Assembly (NCBI GenBank): GCA_021786555.1
Contig: JAJYNB010000076.1
Coordinates: 1 to 5,410, forward strand
Reading direction: 5' to 3'
DNA length: 5,410 nt
From: Bacillota bacterium
GTDB taxonomy: Bacteria > Bacillota > Desulfitobacteriia > Desulfitobacteriales > JAJXUE01
Shown: in pieces, positions 1 to 5,140 of the stretch
Numbering within the stretch: the first letter of the stretch is position 1
How the letters are laid out: each line of letters starts with the position of its first letter
Translations under genes and position numbers: made by a program
Notes under the pieces: generated by a model
Told to the model about the DNA's origin: nothing
Databases searched by the model: none
Seen by the model: only the letters and a program-made list of their open reading frames with translations

Positions 1-47
1 TGGGGTTTGAGAGATGAGGGGGGGCCTGCGGAGATATTGCGCCTGTG

Positions 48-79
48 CCTCTTCCCTCTCGGGAAGAGGTTTTTTGTTT
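48..79 (+). terminator. Rho-independent terminator of an upstream transcript
   Basis: A perfect 9-bp stem, CCTCTTCCC (48-56) with GGGAAGAGG (61-69), has a TCTC loop and is followed by six T residues (70-75) and a further T-rich stretch to 79. This is a textbook intrinsic terminator for transcription entering from the left. It lies about 195 nt before the first gene in the window, so it either ends an upstream gene or acts as an attenuator for the leader. Bases 1-47 show no open frame or RNA motif that I can name, so the two options cannot be separated here. Confidence 0.85.
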
Positions 80-84
80 GACAA

Positions 85-240
85 TTGGTTATAAAAACCA
101 ACTGCCTGTAATCGGCAGGGCATCCGTGGTAAACTAAAGGCTGAGTTGGAAATCAAGCGTATTTTGGGTCGGGAATCCCATGAAGACCCGTCCAGCTCCC
201 GGGGAAGGTTTCAGGATTCGGGGAGGGCCCGGGCTGCTGG
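85..240 (+). promoter_or_regulatory. Structured 5' leader of the MetE-like gene, unidentified
   Basis: Four consecutive hairpins can be drawn: TTGGTT (85-90)/AACCAA (96-101); CTGCC (102-106)/GGCAG (114-118); GGGTC (166-170)/GACCC (185-189); and a long one, CCAGC-T-CCCGGG (192-203)/CCCGGG-CT-GCTGG (228-240), enclosing a 24-nt purine-rich loop. The last stem ends about 20 nt before the AGGAGG ribosome site at 261-266. I could not match the region to SAM-I, cobalamin, THF, T-box or c-di-GMP consensus cores. No T-run follows the final stem, so any control would be translational or at RNA level. A good promoter is not evident: TTGACA at 78-83 has no -10 at normal spacing, and TTGGTT (85-90) with TGTAAT (107-112) is weak. 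It may be an uncharacterised regulatory RNA or only GC-rich leader. Confidence 0.35.
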
Positions 241-273
241 CATAGTTGAACAAAGACACTAGGAGGTTTAGCA

Positions 274-1338
274 ATGGACTTGAAACATCGAGGCCTGGTC
301 ACCGGGGTGGGAAGTTTGCCTTACCGGGAAGCGGAGCCGGCCCTGACTGTCATCTGGGATAACGTGCCCCAAATCCCTCACTGGCCCCAACTGCCGATGG
401 CGGGCGCCGATGAAGGATTTTCGGTTCAGTACTTGCAGGCTTTGATTAAGCTGGGTTTGGTAAAAGCCGATGATAAGTTGTATTTTGACTTGGATTCACC
501 CCACTGGCTGGAAGGGGTGACAGAATTTTATTCAATATATCTGGCTGCCCTGGAGGGGGATAAGGGAAGTCAGGAGAAGTTTGGGTTCCCGCCTGAAGCC
601 GCCAGGGGGTTCTACGCCTTCGTACAGGACCTCAAGTCCCGGGGGACAAGGCAGGCTGTTTACCTTAAGGGACAGCTGAGCGGGCCGCTCACAGTGGGTT
701 TTCAACTTACCGGCCCGGACAAACGGGCTTGTTATTATGACCCCCAGCTTAGGGACATTCTGGTAAAGAACCTCACCCTGCACGGGGTCTGGCAGGTAAA
801 AACGTTACAGGAGTTCGGCCTGCCGGTGATGATGATTGTAGACGACCCTGGACTCTATGCCTACGGCATTTCCACCTATGTAACTTTAAGCCGGGAGGAT
901 ATTATCGCTGACCTTAATGCTGTTTACGGTGGAATCCAGGCCCAGGGGGCAGTGGCTGGAGCCCATGTTTGCGCCGGGATGGATTGGACCGTGCTCTTTG
1001 ACACCCAGGTGGAAATCTTAAACTTTGACGCTTATGAGTATTTTGACAGCATGAAGGTCTATGCAGCCCAGTTAAAATCTTTTCTCGAACGCGGCGGGGT
1101 ACTGTCCTGGGGAATAGTCCCCACCTCCCAGAAGATCCTGACGGAAACGCCGGAAAGCTTGCTTGCTCGTCTGGAGGGTTACCTGGACGAACTGGTCCAG
1201 AGAGGGGTGCCCCGCAGCCTTATCCTGAACCAAAGCCTGTTTACCCCAAGCTGCGGTACAGGTACCCTGAGTCCGGAATTGGCCGGAAAAATATACCATA
1301 TCCTGGGCGGTCTGAGGGAAATGATACAAAAATTATAG
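274..1338 (+). CDS. MetE-like (UROD/MetE superfamily) short methionine synthase
   Basis: A 354-aa protein of the UROD/cobalamin-independent methionine synthase fold. The N-terminal TGVGSLP motif (residues 10-16) and PHWPQLP (35-41) are typical of short MetE-like proteins. The zinc site of the MetE C-terminal domain can be placed at His231-x-Cys233 (HVC), Glu255 (DAYEY) and Cys327 (PSCGTG); VDDPGL (189-194) matches the conserved acidic-Pro loop. The length corresponds to the catalytic half only; the MetE N-terminal domain that helps bind polyglutamyl-folate is absent. Such 'core MetE' proteins are reported to take methyl groups from methyl-corrinoid proteins instead of methyl-tetrahydrofolate, so the likely reaction is methyl-corrinoid + homocysteine to methionine in the cytoplasm. 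ATG is chosen because AGGAGG (261-266) lies 7 nt upstream. The SAM-riboswitch metX two genes downstream supports a methionine role. The fold and zinc site are secure; the methyl donor is inferred, and another methyltransferase or UROD-like demethylase role remains possible. Confidence 0.8.
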   Translation: MDLKHRGLVTGVGSLPYREAEPALTVIWDNVPQIPHWPQLPMAGADEGFSVQYLQALIKLGLVKADDKLYFDLDSPHWLEGVTEFYSIYLAALEGDKGSQEKFGFPPEAARGFYAFVQDLKSRGTRQAVYLKGQLSGPLTVGFQLTGPDKRACYYDPQLRDILVKNLTLHGVWQVKTLQEFGLPVMMIVDDPGLYAYGISTYVTLSREDIIADLNAVYGGIQAQGAVAGAHVCAGMDWTVLFDTQVEILNFDAYEYFDSMKVYAAQLKSFLERGGVLSWGIVPTSQKILTETPESLLARLEGYLDELVQRGVPRSLILNQSLFTPSCGTGTLSPELAGKIYHILGGLREMIQKL

Positions 1339-1348
1339 ACAGGACCCA

Positions 1349-1377
1349 TTGAATAAGCCGGTTTCGGGGCTTATAAT
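1349..1377 (+). promoter_or_regulatory. Sigma-A promoter of the DUF1858 gene
   Basis: TTGAAT (1349-1354) and a perfect TATAAT (1372-1377) are separated by exactly 17 bp. Transcription would start near 1384, leaving a leader of about 25 nt with AAGGAGG (1395-1401) 7 nt before the ATG at 1409. The spacer and -10 contain an inverted repeat, ATAAGCC (1353-1359)/GGCTTAT (1368-1374), which could be an operator overlapping the promoter or a weak hairpin in readthrough RNA from the upstream gene; no T-run follows it. Confidence 0.65.
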
Positions 1378-1408
1378 AGTTACATGCCAGAGTTAAGGAG
1401 GAATATAC

Positions 1409-1618
1409 ATGATTACCAAAGATATGACTATCGGTCAGGTGTTAAGAGAATATCCCAATACTGCCGAGGTGTTTTTTAAGCTGGGCATGCACTGCCTGGG
1501 TTGCCCTTCATCCACCATGGAGAGTGTGGAAGGAGCAGCTTTCACTCATGGCAGGGACCCTGTGGCCCTGGTCAAAGAGTTGAACGAAGTAGTTTCCACC
1601 CCCCTGCCCAAACTCTGA
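1409..1618 (+). CDS. DUF1858 (hybrid-cluster-protein-associated) CxxC mini-protein
   Basis: A 69-aa cytoplasmic protein matching the DUF1858 pattern: N-terminal M-I-T-K-D-M-T-I-G-x-V-L, then YPNTAEVFFKLGMHCLGCP (15-33) with the redox-active pair Cys29-x-x-Cys32, then a short helical C-terminus. Members are known as hybrid-cluster-protein-associated disulfide domains and occur in anaerobes as single-domain proteins or fused to larger enzymes; their biochemical role is not established. The start is well supported by AAGGAGG 7 nt upstream and by its own promoter. It lies between the MetE-like gene and the SAM-controlled metX, so a thiol-redox or sulfur-handling function is conceivable, but this is inference from position only. 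Length is normal for the family and the gene looks intact. Confidence 0.88.
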   Translation: MITKDMTIGQVLREYPNTAEVFFKLGMHCLGCPSSTMESVEGAAFTHGRDPVALVKELNEVVSTPLPKL

Positions 1619-1647
1619 TTCATAAAATAGGGCATTGGGGTTAAAAC
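1619..1647 (+). promoter_or_regulatory. Candidate promoter for the SAM riboswitch/metX transcript
   Basis: TTCATA (1619-1624) and TAAAAC (1642-1647) have a 17-bp spacer, each matching sigma-A consensus at four of six positions. Transcription would begin about 8 nt before the aptamer's P1 helix, the usual geometry for S-box leaders. The boxes are weak and the -35 starts right after the stop codon of the preceding gene; readthrough from that gene is an alternative source of transcript. Confidence 0.3.
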
Positions 1648-1661
1648 TGAATACCAAGTGT

Positions 1662-1765
1662 GTTCTCTTATCAAGAGAGGTGGAGGGACTGGCCCGATGA
1701 AACCCGGCAACCGGCTTCGATGTGCGGTGCCAATTCCTGCAGTGCAAACTGGCAGATGAGAGAGT
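1662..1765 (+). ncRNA. SAM-I (S-box) riboswitch aptamer
   Basis: The S-box core is plain to see. P1 pairs CTCTTATC (1665-1672) with GATGAGAG (1755-1762) and extends outward by two or three pairs. It is followed by the conserved AAGAGAGGTGGAGGGACTGG segment, the kink-turn GATGA (1696-1700), AAACCCGGCAACC (1700-1712), the GGTGCCAATTCC block (about 1726-1737) and GGCAGATGAGAG closing P1. These elements form the four-way junction that binds S-adenosylmethionine. The aptamer lies directly ahead of an intrinsic terminator and metX, so SAM should lower metX expression by stabilising P1 and allowing termination. Confidence 0.97.
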
Positions 1766-1816
1766 TGTCTTAAGATTAAGAAGACCTCTTGGCCATGCCG
1801 GAGGTCTTGTTTTTTT
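1761..1816 (+). terminator. SAM riboswitch expression platform: terminator and antiterminator
   Basis: Terminator stem AAGACCTC (1781-1788)/GAGGTCTT (1801-1808), extended by GGC (1791-1793)/GCC (1797-1799), is followed by a seven-T run (1810-1816). The competing antiterminator pairs AGAG (1761-1764) with CTCT (1786-1789) and GTCTT (1767-1771) with AAGAC (1781-1785) around a two-base TT bulge. It uses the 3' strand of P1, so SAM binding and antitermination are mutually exclusive. The T-run abuts the metX ribosome site, leaving only 11 nt before the start codon. Confidence 0.93.
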
Positions 1817-1827
1817 GGGAGTAAGCA

Positions 1828-2922
1828 GTGGAAAGAATTCAGACATTTAGTTTCGACAAGTTAGAGCTTGAGTGCGGCAAAACCCTTGCACCGGTGACTC
1901 TTGCTTACCATACTTACGGGAAGCTGAATCCGGCCAGGGATAATGCGGTATTTATCTTTCATGCCCTAACCGGGGACTCCCAGCCCGCCGGCAGGACCTG
2001 CGGCGGCGCCCGGGGTTGGTGGGATCCGTTGATTGGCCCGGGAAAAGTTTTTGACACGGACAAATTCTTCATCATCTGTACCAACGTGATTGGGGGATGT
2101 TATGGCTCAACGGGTCCTTCCTCGCTTAATCCGGCTGACGGCAAGCCCTACGGCACCCGTTTCCCCGTGGTCACTATCCGTGATATGGTGCGGGCCCAGG
2201 CCCGGTTGTTGGCTTACTACGGGATCGAACGCCTTGAGATCGCAGCAGGTGGTTCCATGGGCGGCATGCAGGCTTTGGAGTGGGCCGTAACCTACCCGGA
2301 AAGAGTTGGCAAGGTTATTGGCGTGGGCACTCCCGGCAGGCTTTCACCCCAGGCCATTGCCTACAATGAGGTGGGGCGCCAGGCCATCATGCTCGACCCT
2401 TATTGGCGGCAAGGGGATTATTACGGCCGTGAGGCGCCGGCGGCGGGTTTAAGCGTGGCGCGCATGGTCGGCACCATTACCTACCGCAGTGAACAATCGC
2501 TGGAAATGAAATTTGGCCGCCAGAGGGCAAACCGCAACGGGCGGCTGGAGGACCCTTATCTGGGCCTGACAGACCGCTTTGATGTGCAAAGCTATCTGCA
2601 GTACCAGGGCTCGTCCCTGGTCAAACGCTTCGACCCCAATACTTATATCTATTTGACCAAGGCCATGGACCTGCATGACCTGGGCAGGGGCTACCCTTCC
2701 TATGAAAAGGCCCTGGCCCGGATCCAGATGCCGACGCTTATGGTGGGGATTTCCACAGACGTTCTTTTCCCGGCTTACCAGCAGCGGGAAATTGCTGAGG
2801 TTGTCAACAGTCAGGGAGGGCAGGCCCTCTACCGGGAAATAGATTCGCCTCACGGCCATGACGCCTTCCTGATTGAATTCAACTTAGTGGAACCTTTGCT
2901 GCGGGAGTTTATCTGCCGTTAG
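1828..2922 (+). CDS. metX: Homoserine O-acetyltransferase
   Basis: A 364-aa alpha/beta-hydrolase-fold enzyme that transfers acetyl from acetyl-CoA to L-homoserine, the committing step towards methionine by direct sulfhydrylation. The catalytic triad is readable: nucleophile Ser143 in GGSMGG (141-146), Asp311 in TDVLFP and His344 in HGHDAFL. Other family signatures are the FHALTGDSQ segment (44-52), GGCYGSTGPSS (89-99) and the TYRSEQSLEMKFGR region (217-230) that leads into the lid domain. Length and colinearity are normal. The start is GTG, supported by GGGAG (1817-1821) 6 nt upstream and by the standard MetX N-terminus. It is the only gene placed behind the SAM-I riboswitch, so expression should rise when SAM is scarce. 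The partner sulfhydrylase gene (metY) is not in the window. Acetyl rather than succinyl specificity is assumed from the family name, not proven here. Confidence 0.95.
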   Translation: MERIQTFSFDKLELECGKTLAPVTLAYHTYGKLNPARDNAVFIFHALTGDSQPAGRTCGGARGWWDPLIGPGKVFDTDKFFIICTNVIGGCYGSTGPSSLNPADGKPYGTRFPVVTIRDMVRAQARLLAYYGIERLEIAAGGSMGGMQALEWAVTYPERVGKVIGVGTPGRLSPQAIAYNEVGRQAIMLDPYWRQGDYYGREAPAAGLSVARMVGTITYRSEQSLEMKFGRQRANRNGRLEDPYLGLTDRFDVQSYLQYQGSSLVKRFDPNTYIYLTKAMDLHDLGRGYPSYEKALARIQMPTLMVGISTDVLFPAYQQREIAEVVNSQGGQALYREIDSPHGHDAFLIEFNLVEPLLREFICR

Positions 2923-3098
2923 AGTAATAGTTTTTAACTTCAAATCGGAAAGTAGCTCTGTAATCTAGACCGAATCCCAAGCAATAACCGAAATTTAGGA
3001 TATCACAGTGGTTTTGTCGTGTTGTTTCTCTGCCCGTGGCCTGGGACCATGGTCTAAATCCTTTTTACTCCAGAAGATCGGGATTTTGGGGTACAGTC

Positions 3099-3131
3099 AT
3101 CCCCGGAGTTTCCGGGGATTGTTATTATACG
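3099..3131 (+). terminator. Terminator hairpin between convergent transcripts
   Basis: A perfect 8-bp stem, ATCCCCGG (3099-3106)/CCGGGGAT (3112-3119), has an AGTTT loop and is followed on the + strand by T-rich TGTTATTATA. It lies 176 nt past the metX stop and 16 nt beyond the stop of the opposing NrfD gene, so it could end both transcripts. The T-tract is interrupted on the + strand and absent on the - strand, so efficiency is uncertain and the + direction fits better. The rest of 2923-3098 shows no credible gene; the preceding GGGG (3088-3091) could pair alternatively with CCCC (3101-3104). Confidence 0.6.
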
Positions 3132-3135
3132 TGAA

Positions 3136-3837
3136 TCATATTCCCCGGCGCGCTTGGCTGGCGGTCCCTTTCTGGGGCAGGAAGTTGTAAAGCCGTAAGG
3201 CAAAACTTACCACGGACAGAACCAGGCCAAAAGGCAAAAGCGCAATGGCGTATTCCACCAAAGTGGGGGTGTAAGCCCAGGAGCTGACAAATACCGGCAT
3301 GCCTTCTCTCAGCTCTCCGATGGCCATGGGATAAGGCCAGTTTTCAATCCCAAGGCCAGGCAAAGCGATGCTCAAGGGGATTTCGTTGAAGGAAGGGAAC
3401 ATCAGCATCATGCGGTGGGCAAAAACTCCGATAAAGAGCAGGGCGCTGCCAAGAATCAGGCTCTTGAAGCTGCTTGAACCTTTTTGGCTAAAGAAGCAGA
3501 GCATCGTGAAAGCGGGAAGTATCAGTTCAACGGCATAGACAAATCCGTAACGGCCGAAAACCAGGGAAAGAATGCTTAACCCTTCAGGCTTGCCCCACCA
3601 CCAGTGGATCAGCAGATCCACCGCGACCAGGAAGAAATGCACCACCAAAGCGACGGCAACGATGTTGGCCATCCCTTTGAATGCCCCCCGATACTCTGCA
3701 AAACGCTCCTTTCCCACTGCCAGCAGGGAGATCATGAGTACCAGAGCGGTACCGGAAGCTACCGCCATGGCAATGAAGTCAGGGGGCAGTATGGCGGTAT
3801 TCCACCAGCTGCGGGAGGCCTGGGTAGCAAAGATCAA
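3136..3837 (-). CDS. NrfD/PsrC-like membrane subunit, C-terminal part (frame-disrupted)
   Basis: 233 codons carrying about five transmembrane helices (roughly residues 20-42, 55-77, 94-115, 125-147 and 185-217). Features typical of the second part of NrfD/PsrC quinone-interacting membrane proteins are Glu104 and Pro108 in the VELILP helix and His141-Arg142 in the next. The tail is basic and ends cytoplasmically. Its first possible start is TTG at 3837, overlapping the TGA of the upstream half as TTGA; it has no convincing ribosome site of its own. The frame remains open upstream of that codon and overlaps the end of the N-terminal half. Joined to that half it gives about 337 residues and eight helices, the normal NrfD layout, so I read this as one gene broken by a frameshift. 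Expression as a separate, translationally coupled polypeptide cannot be excluded. In intact complexes this subunit exchanges electrons with the quinone pool. Confidence 0.82.
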   Translation of the reverse strand: MIFATQASRSWWNTAILPPDFIAMAVASGTALVLMISLLAVGKERFAEYRGAFKGMANIVAVALVVHFFLVAVDLLIHWWWGKPEGLSILSLVFGRYGFVYAVELILPAFTMLCFFSQKGSSSFKSLILGSALLFIGVFAHRMMLMFPSFNEIPLSIALPGLGIENWPYPMAIGELREGMPVFVSSWAYTPTLVEYAIALLPFGLVLSVVSFALRLYNFLPQKGTASQARRGI

Positions 3838-4148
3838 GGCAACCCCATGTCCGGCAAAATCATGGCGGTTGCTCCCAAGGTGCTGGCAAAGGCGGAAAGT
3901 GAAGCAATCCTGGTAAATGGCTTCAACTGTTCAATATTGAAGAGATAAACCGAGGAAGAAACTATCAGCCCACCGGCAGCAATCCCCACAAAGAAAGCAA
4001 AAGTGGAAATATACAGACCCCAACTGAACGGATTGCGCAAATCGGTGACGATAAGACCGCGCGCAATCTGATATCCCCAGGTAACCAAACCGGTGAGCAT
4101 TAATGCCAACCCAAGTCCTAAAACAAAAGAGCTCTTTTTCACTCTCAT
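3834..4148 (-). CDS. NrfD/PsrC-like membrane subunit, N-terminal part (frame-disrupted)
   Basis: 104 codons from ATG at 4148; a TTG immediately before it (4151) is a possible but poorer start. Three transmembrane helices are visible (about 7-27, 42-69 and 77-98). NPFSWGLYI (39-47), FFVGIAAGGLIVSSSVYLF (52-70) and LPDMGLP (98-104) are the standard first third of NrfD family proteins; the last corresponds to the conserved D-x-G-R-P turn, with Leu in place of Arg. The frame then stops at TGA (3836-3834), while the rest of the protein continues in the frame shifted by one base. The gene begins 8 nt after the stop of the ferredoxin-like subunit, and the only ribosome-site candidate is the G6 run at 4152-4157. 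Family role: membrane anchor and quinol/quinone site of PsrABC/NrfABCD-type oxidoreductases. Confidence 0.82.
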   Translation of the reverse strand: MRVKKSSFVLGLGLALMLTGLVTWGYQIARGLIVTDLRNPFSWGLYISTFAFFVGIAAGGLIVSSSVYLFNIEQLKPFTRIASLSAFASTLGATAMILPDMGLP

Positions 4149-4156
4149 CAACCCCC

Positions 4157-4840
4157 CTATCGCACCGGCTTGGCAGGCGCCAGGTAAAATACTTTCGGTT
4201 CTGTGCCGAGTTCTTCTTTCAGCCGGAAGGTCTGTCTTTCCCGGATTAAACGGCTCACTTCCGATCTGGGGTCGTCAAGGTCGCCAAAAATGCGGGCCTT
4301 GGACGGGCAGGCGCGGACACAGGCCGGTGACTCACCGTTCTTGGTATATTGCACGCAGAATGTGCACTTCTCGGCGACCCCGCGCGGGCGGTCAGGCGTG
4401 TACACCAGGCGGCCTTGATCACGGTAGTCCTCCGGATAGCCGTAATCGTATCCTTTCATATACCCGGCTCTTTCTTTGGCCTTTCTGGGGTCTTCCCAAT
4501 TGAACTGGCGCACCCCGTAGGGGCAGGCGGCCAGGCAGTAACGGCACCCGATACAGCGCTCGTAGTCCACCAGCACCACTCCCCGCTCGTCGGTATAAGT
4601 CGCACCTACCGGGCAGACTTTTTGACAGGGCGGGTTGTCGCACATCTGACAGGAAACAGGCAAGAAATTCATCTGAAATTCCCCGTCTTTGCCGACCGCG
4701 CTCTGATGAAAGCTCGCACCCGGCGTGAATACCCGGTTCCACCAAGTCCCGGGCGGCTGACTGTTGTGCGCCTTGCAGGCTACCGCGCAGGACCTGCAGC
4801 CGATGCAACGGCTAAGGTCAATCACCATCCCCAGCCTCAT
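4157..4840 (-). CDS. Four-cluster [4Fe-4S] electron-transfer subunit (PsrB/NrfC/DmsB type)
   Basis: A 227-aa ferredoxin-like protein with sixteen cysteines in four cluster-binding groups: C12/C15/C18/C22, C64/C67/C72/C76, C96/C99/C102/C106 and C159/C162/C174/C178. The order and the long third spacing (CTFC...CVRACP) are those of the DmsB/PsrB/NrfC family, which wires a molybdopterin catalytic subunit to an NrfD-type membrane protein. There is no signal peptide; such subunits stay cytoplasmic or are co-exported with a Tat-bearing partner. It appears complete and all ligands are present. The start ATG overlaps the TGA of the preceding - strand frame as ATGA, which indicates translational coupling, with AAAGGCGGGTGA just upstream. 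NrfD halves follow 8 nt downstream. Because the catalytic partner is missing and the membrane partner is broken, this subunit may be functionless now or serve another partner. The substrate (polysulfide, thiosulfate, tetrathionate, DMSO, nitrite) cannot be told from this subunit. Confidence 0.92.
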   Translation of the reverse strand: MRLGMVIDLSRCIGCRSCAVACKAHNSQPPGTWWNRVFTPGASFHQSAVGKDGEFQMNFLPVSCQMCDNPPCQKVCPVGATYTDERGVVLVDYERCIGCRYCLAACPYGVRQFNWEDPRKAKERAGYMKGYDYGYPEDYRDQGRLVYTPDRPRGVAEKCTFCVQYTKNGESPACVRACPSKARIFGDLDDPRSEVSRLIRERQTFRLKEELGTEPKVFYLAPAKPVR

Positions 4841-5007
4841 ATACGCTCACCCGCCTTTCTTACGTCGCAGAGCGCTTCATTCCAAGCCGTATTGGGAGCC
4901 CACATGCCAGGAACAAAGAAGATTTCATTGGTCGGCTTGATGAAAGGATAGGTGAGATATCTCACAACCGTTTTGGCTATCGGGCATATTCCTGCGTACC
5001 AACGCAT
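4837..5007 (-). pseudogene. Likely C-terminal remnant of a molybdopterin oxidoreductase catalytic subunit
   Basis: A 56-codon frame reads from ATG at 5007 to TGA at 4837 on the - strand, preceded by an in-frame TAG at 5019-5017. The stop overlaps the start of the iron-sulfur subunit by ATGA, exactly where the catalytic subunit gene of a PsrABC-type operon would end. The last residues, FFVPGMWAPN and NEALCDVRKAGERI, resemble the tail of DMSO-reductase-family enzymes, which commonly end in a Gly-Trp-Trp-x-Pro type segment followed by L-C-x-V-x-K-A. There is no ribosome site before the ATG, and no related coding is visible in any frame between 5008 and 5140. The simplest reading is that the roughly 700-900 codons upstream were deleted and only the tail remains. 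A genuine small protein coupled to the iron-sulfur gene is the alternative. The similarity is by eye and moderate. Confidence 0.5.
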
Positions 5008-5140
5008 GCTACAATGCTAAATACGAAAAAGTGAATGTATAAACTTTTCAGAATATTGCAAAAGGTAAAACCGGTCTTTTGGCGAATTTACCCAAATAGT
5101 GGAAATGTAGCCAAATACTTTAAGCGGGTGAGGTAAGGCA
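5008..5140. promoter_or_regulatory. AT-rich divergent intergenic region with weak promoter candidates
   Basis: Between the - strand operon and the + strand CBS gene, no coding frame is convincing. On the - strand TTGCAA (5061-5056) and TACATT (5039-5034), 16 bp apart, form a weak sigma-A promoter that could transcribe the remaining iron-sulfur/NrfD genes. On the + strand an extended -10, TGCTACAAT (5007-5015), lacks a good -35. Nearer the CBS gene there is an inverted pair TTTGGC (5078-5083)/GCCAAA (5110-5115) and a direct repeat CCAAATA (5092-5098 and 5111-5117), which may be an operator. All of these are low-confidence by-eye matches. Confidence 0.3.

Noticed and set aside
78..112. Consensus -35 TTGACA (78-83) as the promoter of the MetE-like gene
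   Set aside because: No -10 lies at 16-18 bp; the nearest good hexamer, TGTAAT (107-112), is 23 bp away. The TTGACA also falls in the T-rich tail of the terminator.
85..240. Cobalamin (B12) riboswitch, expected if the MetE-like enzyme is corrinoid-linked
   Set aside because: The B12-box (GCCAGGAGACC-type) and the GCCACTG core are not present.
3045..3054. Perfect 10-bp palindrome GACCATGGTC
   Set aside because: Too short and isolated; expected by chance at this scale and not positioned near a promoter.
3008..3190. Open frame of 60 codons on the + strand after metX
   Set aside because: Begins with GTG without a ribosome site, has no recognisable composition or motif, runs through the terminator hairpin and overlaps the NrfD gene on the other strand.
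3834..3850. Programmed -1 ribosomal frameshift at the NrfD junction
   Set aside because: There is no X-XXY-YYZ slippery heptamer; only the P-site GGG could re-pair. No clear downstream stimulatory structure was seen, so an indel is more likely.
3572..3948. Two overlapping + strand open frames of 114 codons
   Set aside because: They are antisense to clearly recognisable NrfD coding sequence and have no protein-family features or ribosome sites.
4349..4951. 200-codon + strand open frame
   Set aside because: Antisense to the four-cluster ferredoxin subunit, whose sixteen ordered cysteines fix the true strand.
5055..5075. Sigma-54 (-24/-12) promoter on the - strand at GGTTTTACCTTTTGCA
   Set aside because: The spacing between GG and GC is 11 nt, not the strict 10, and the -24 box lacks the C-A-C that should follow GG.
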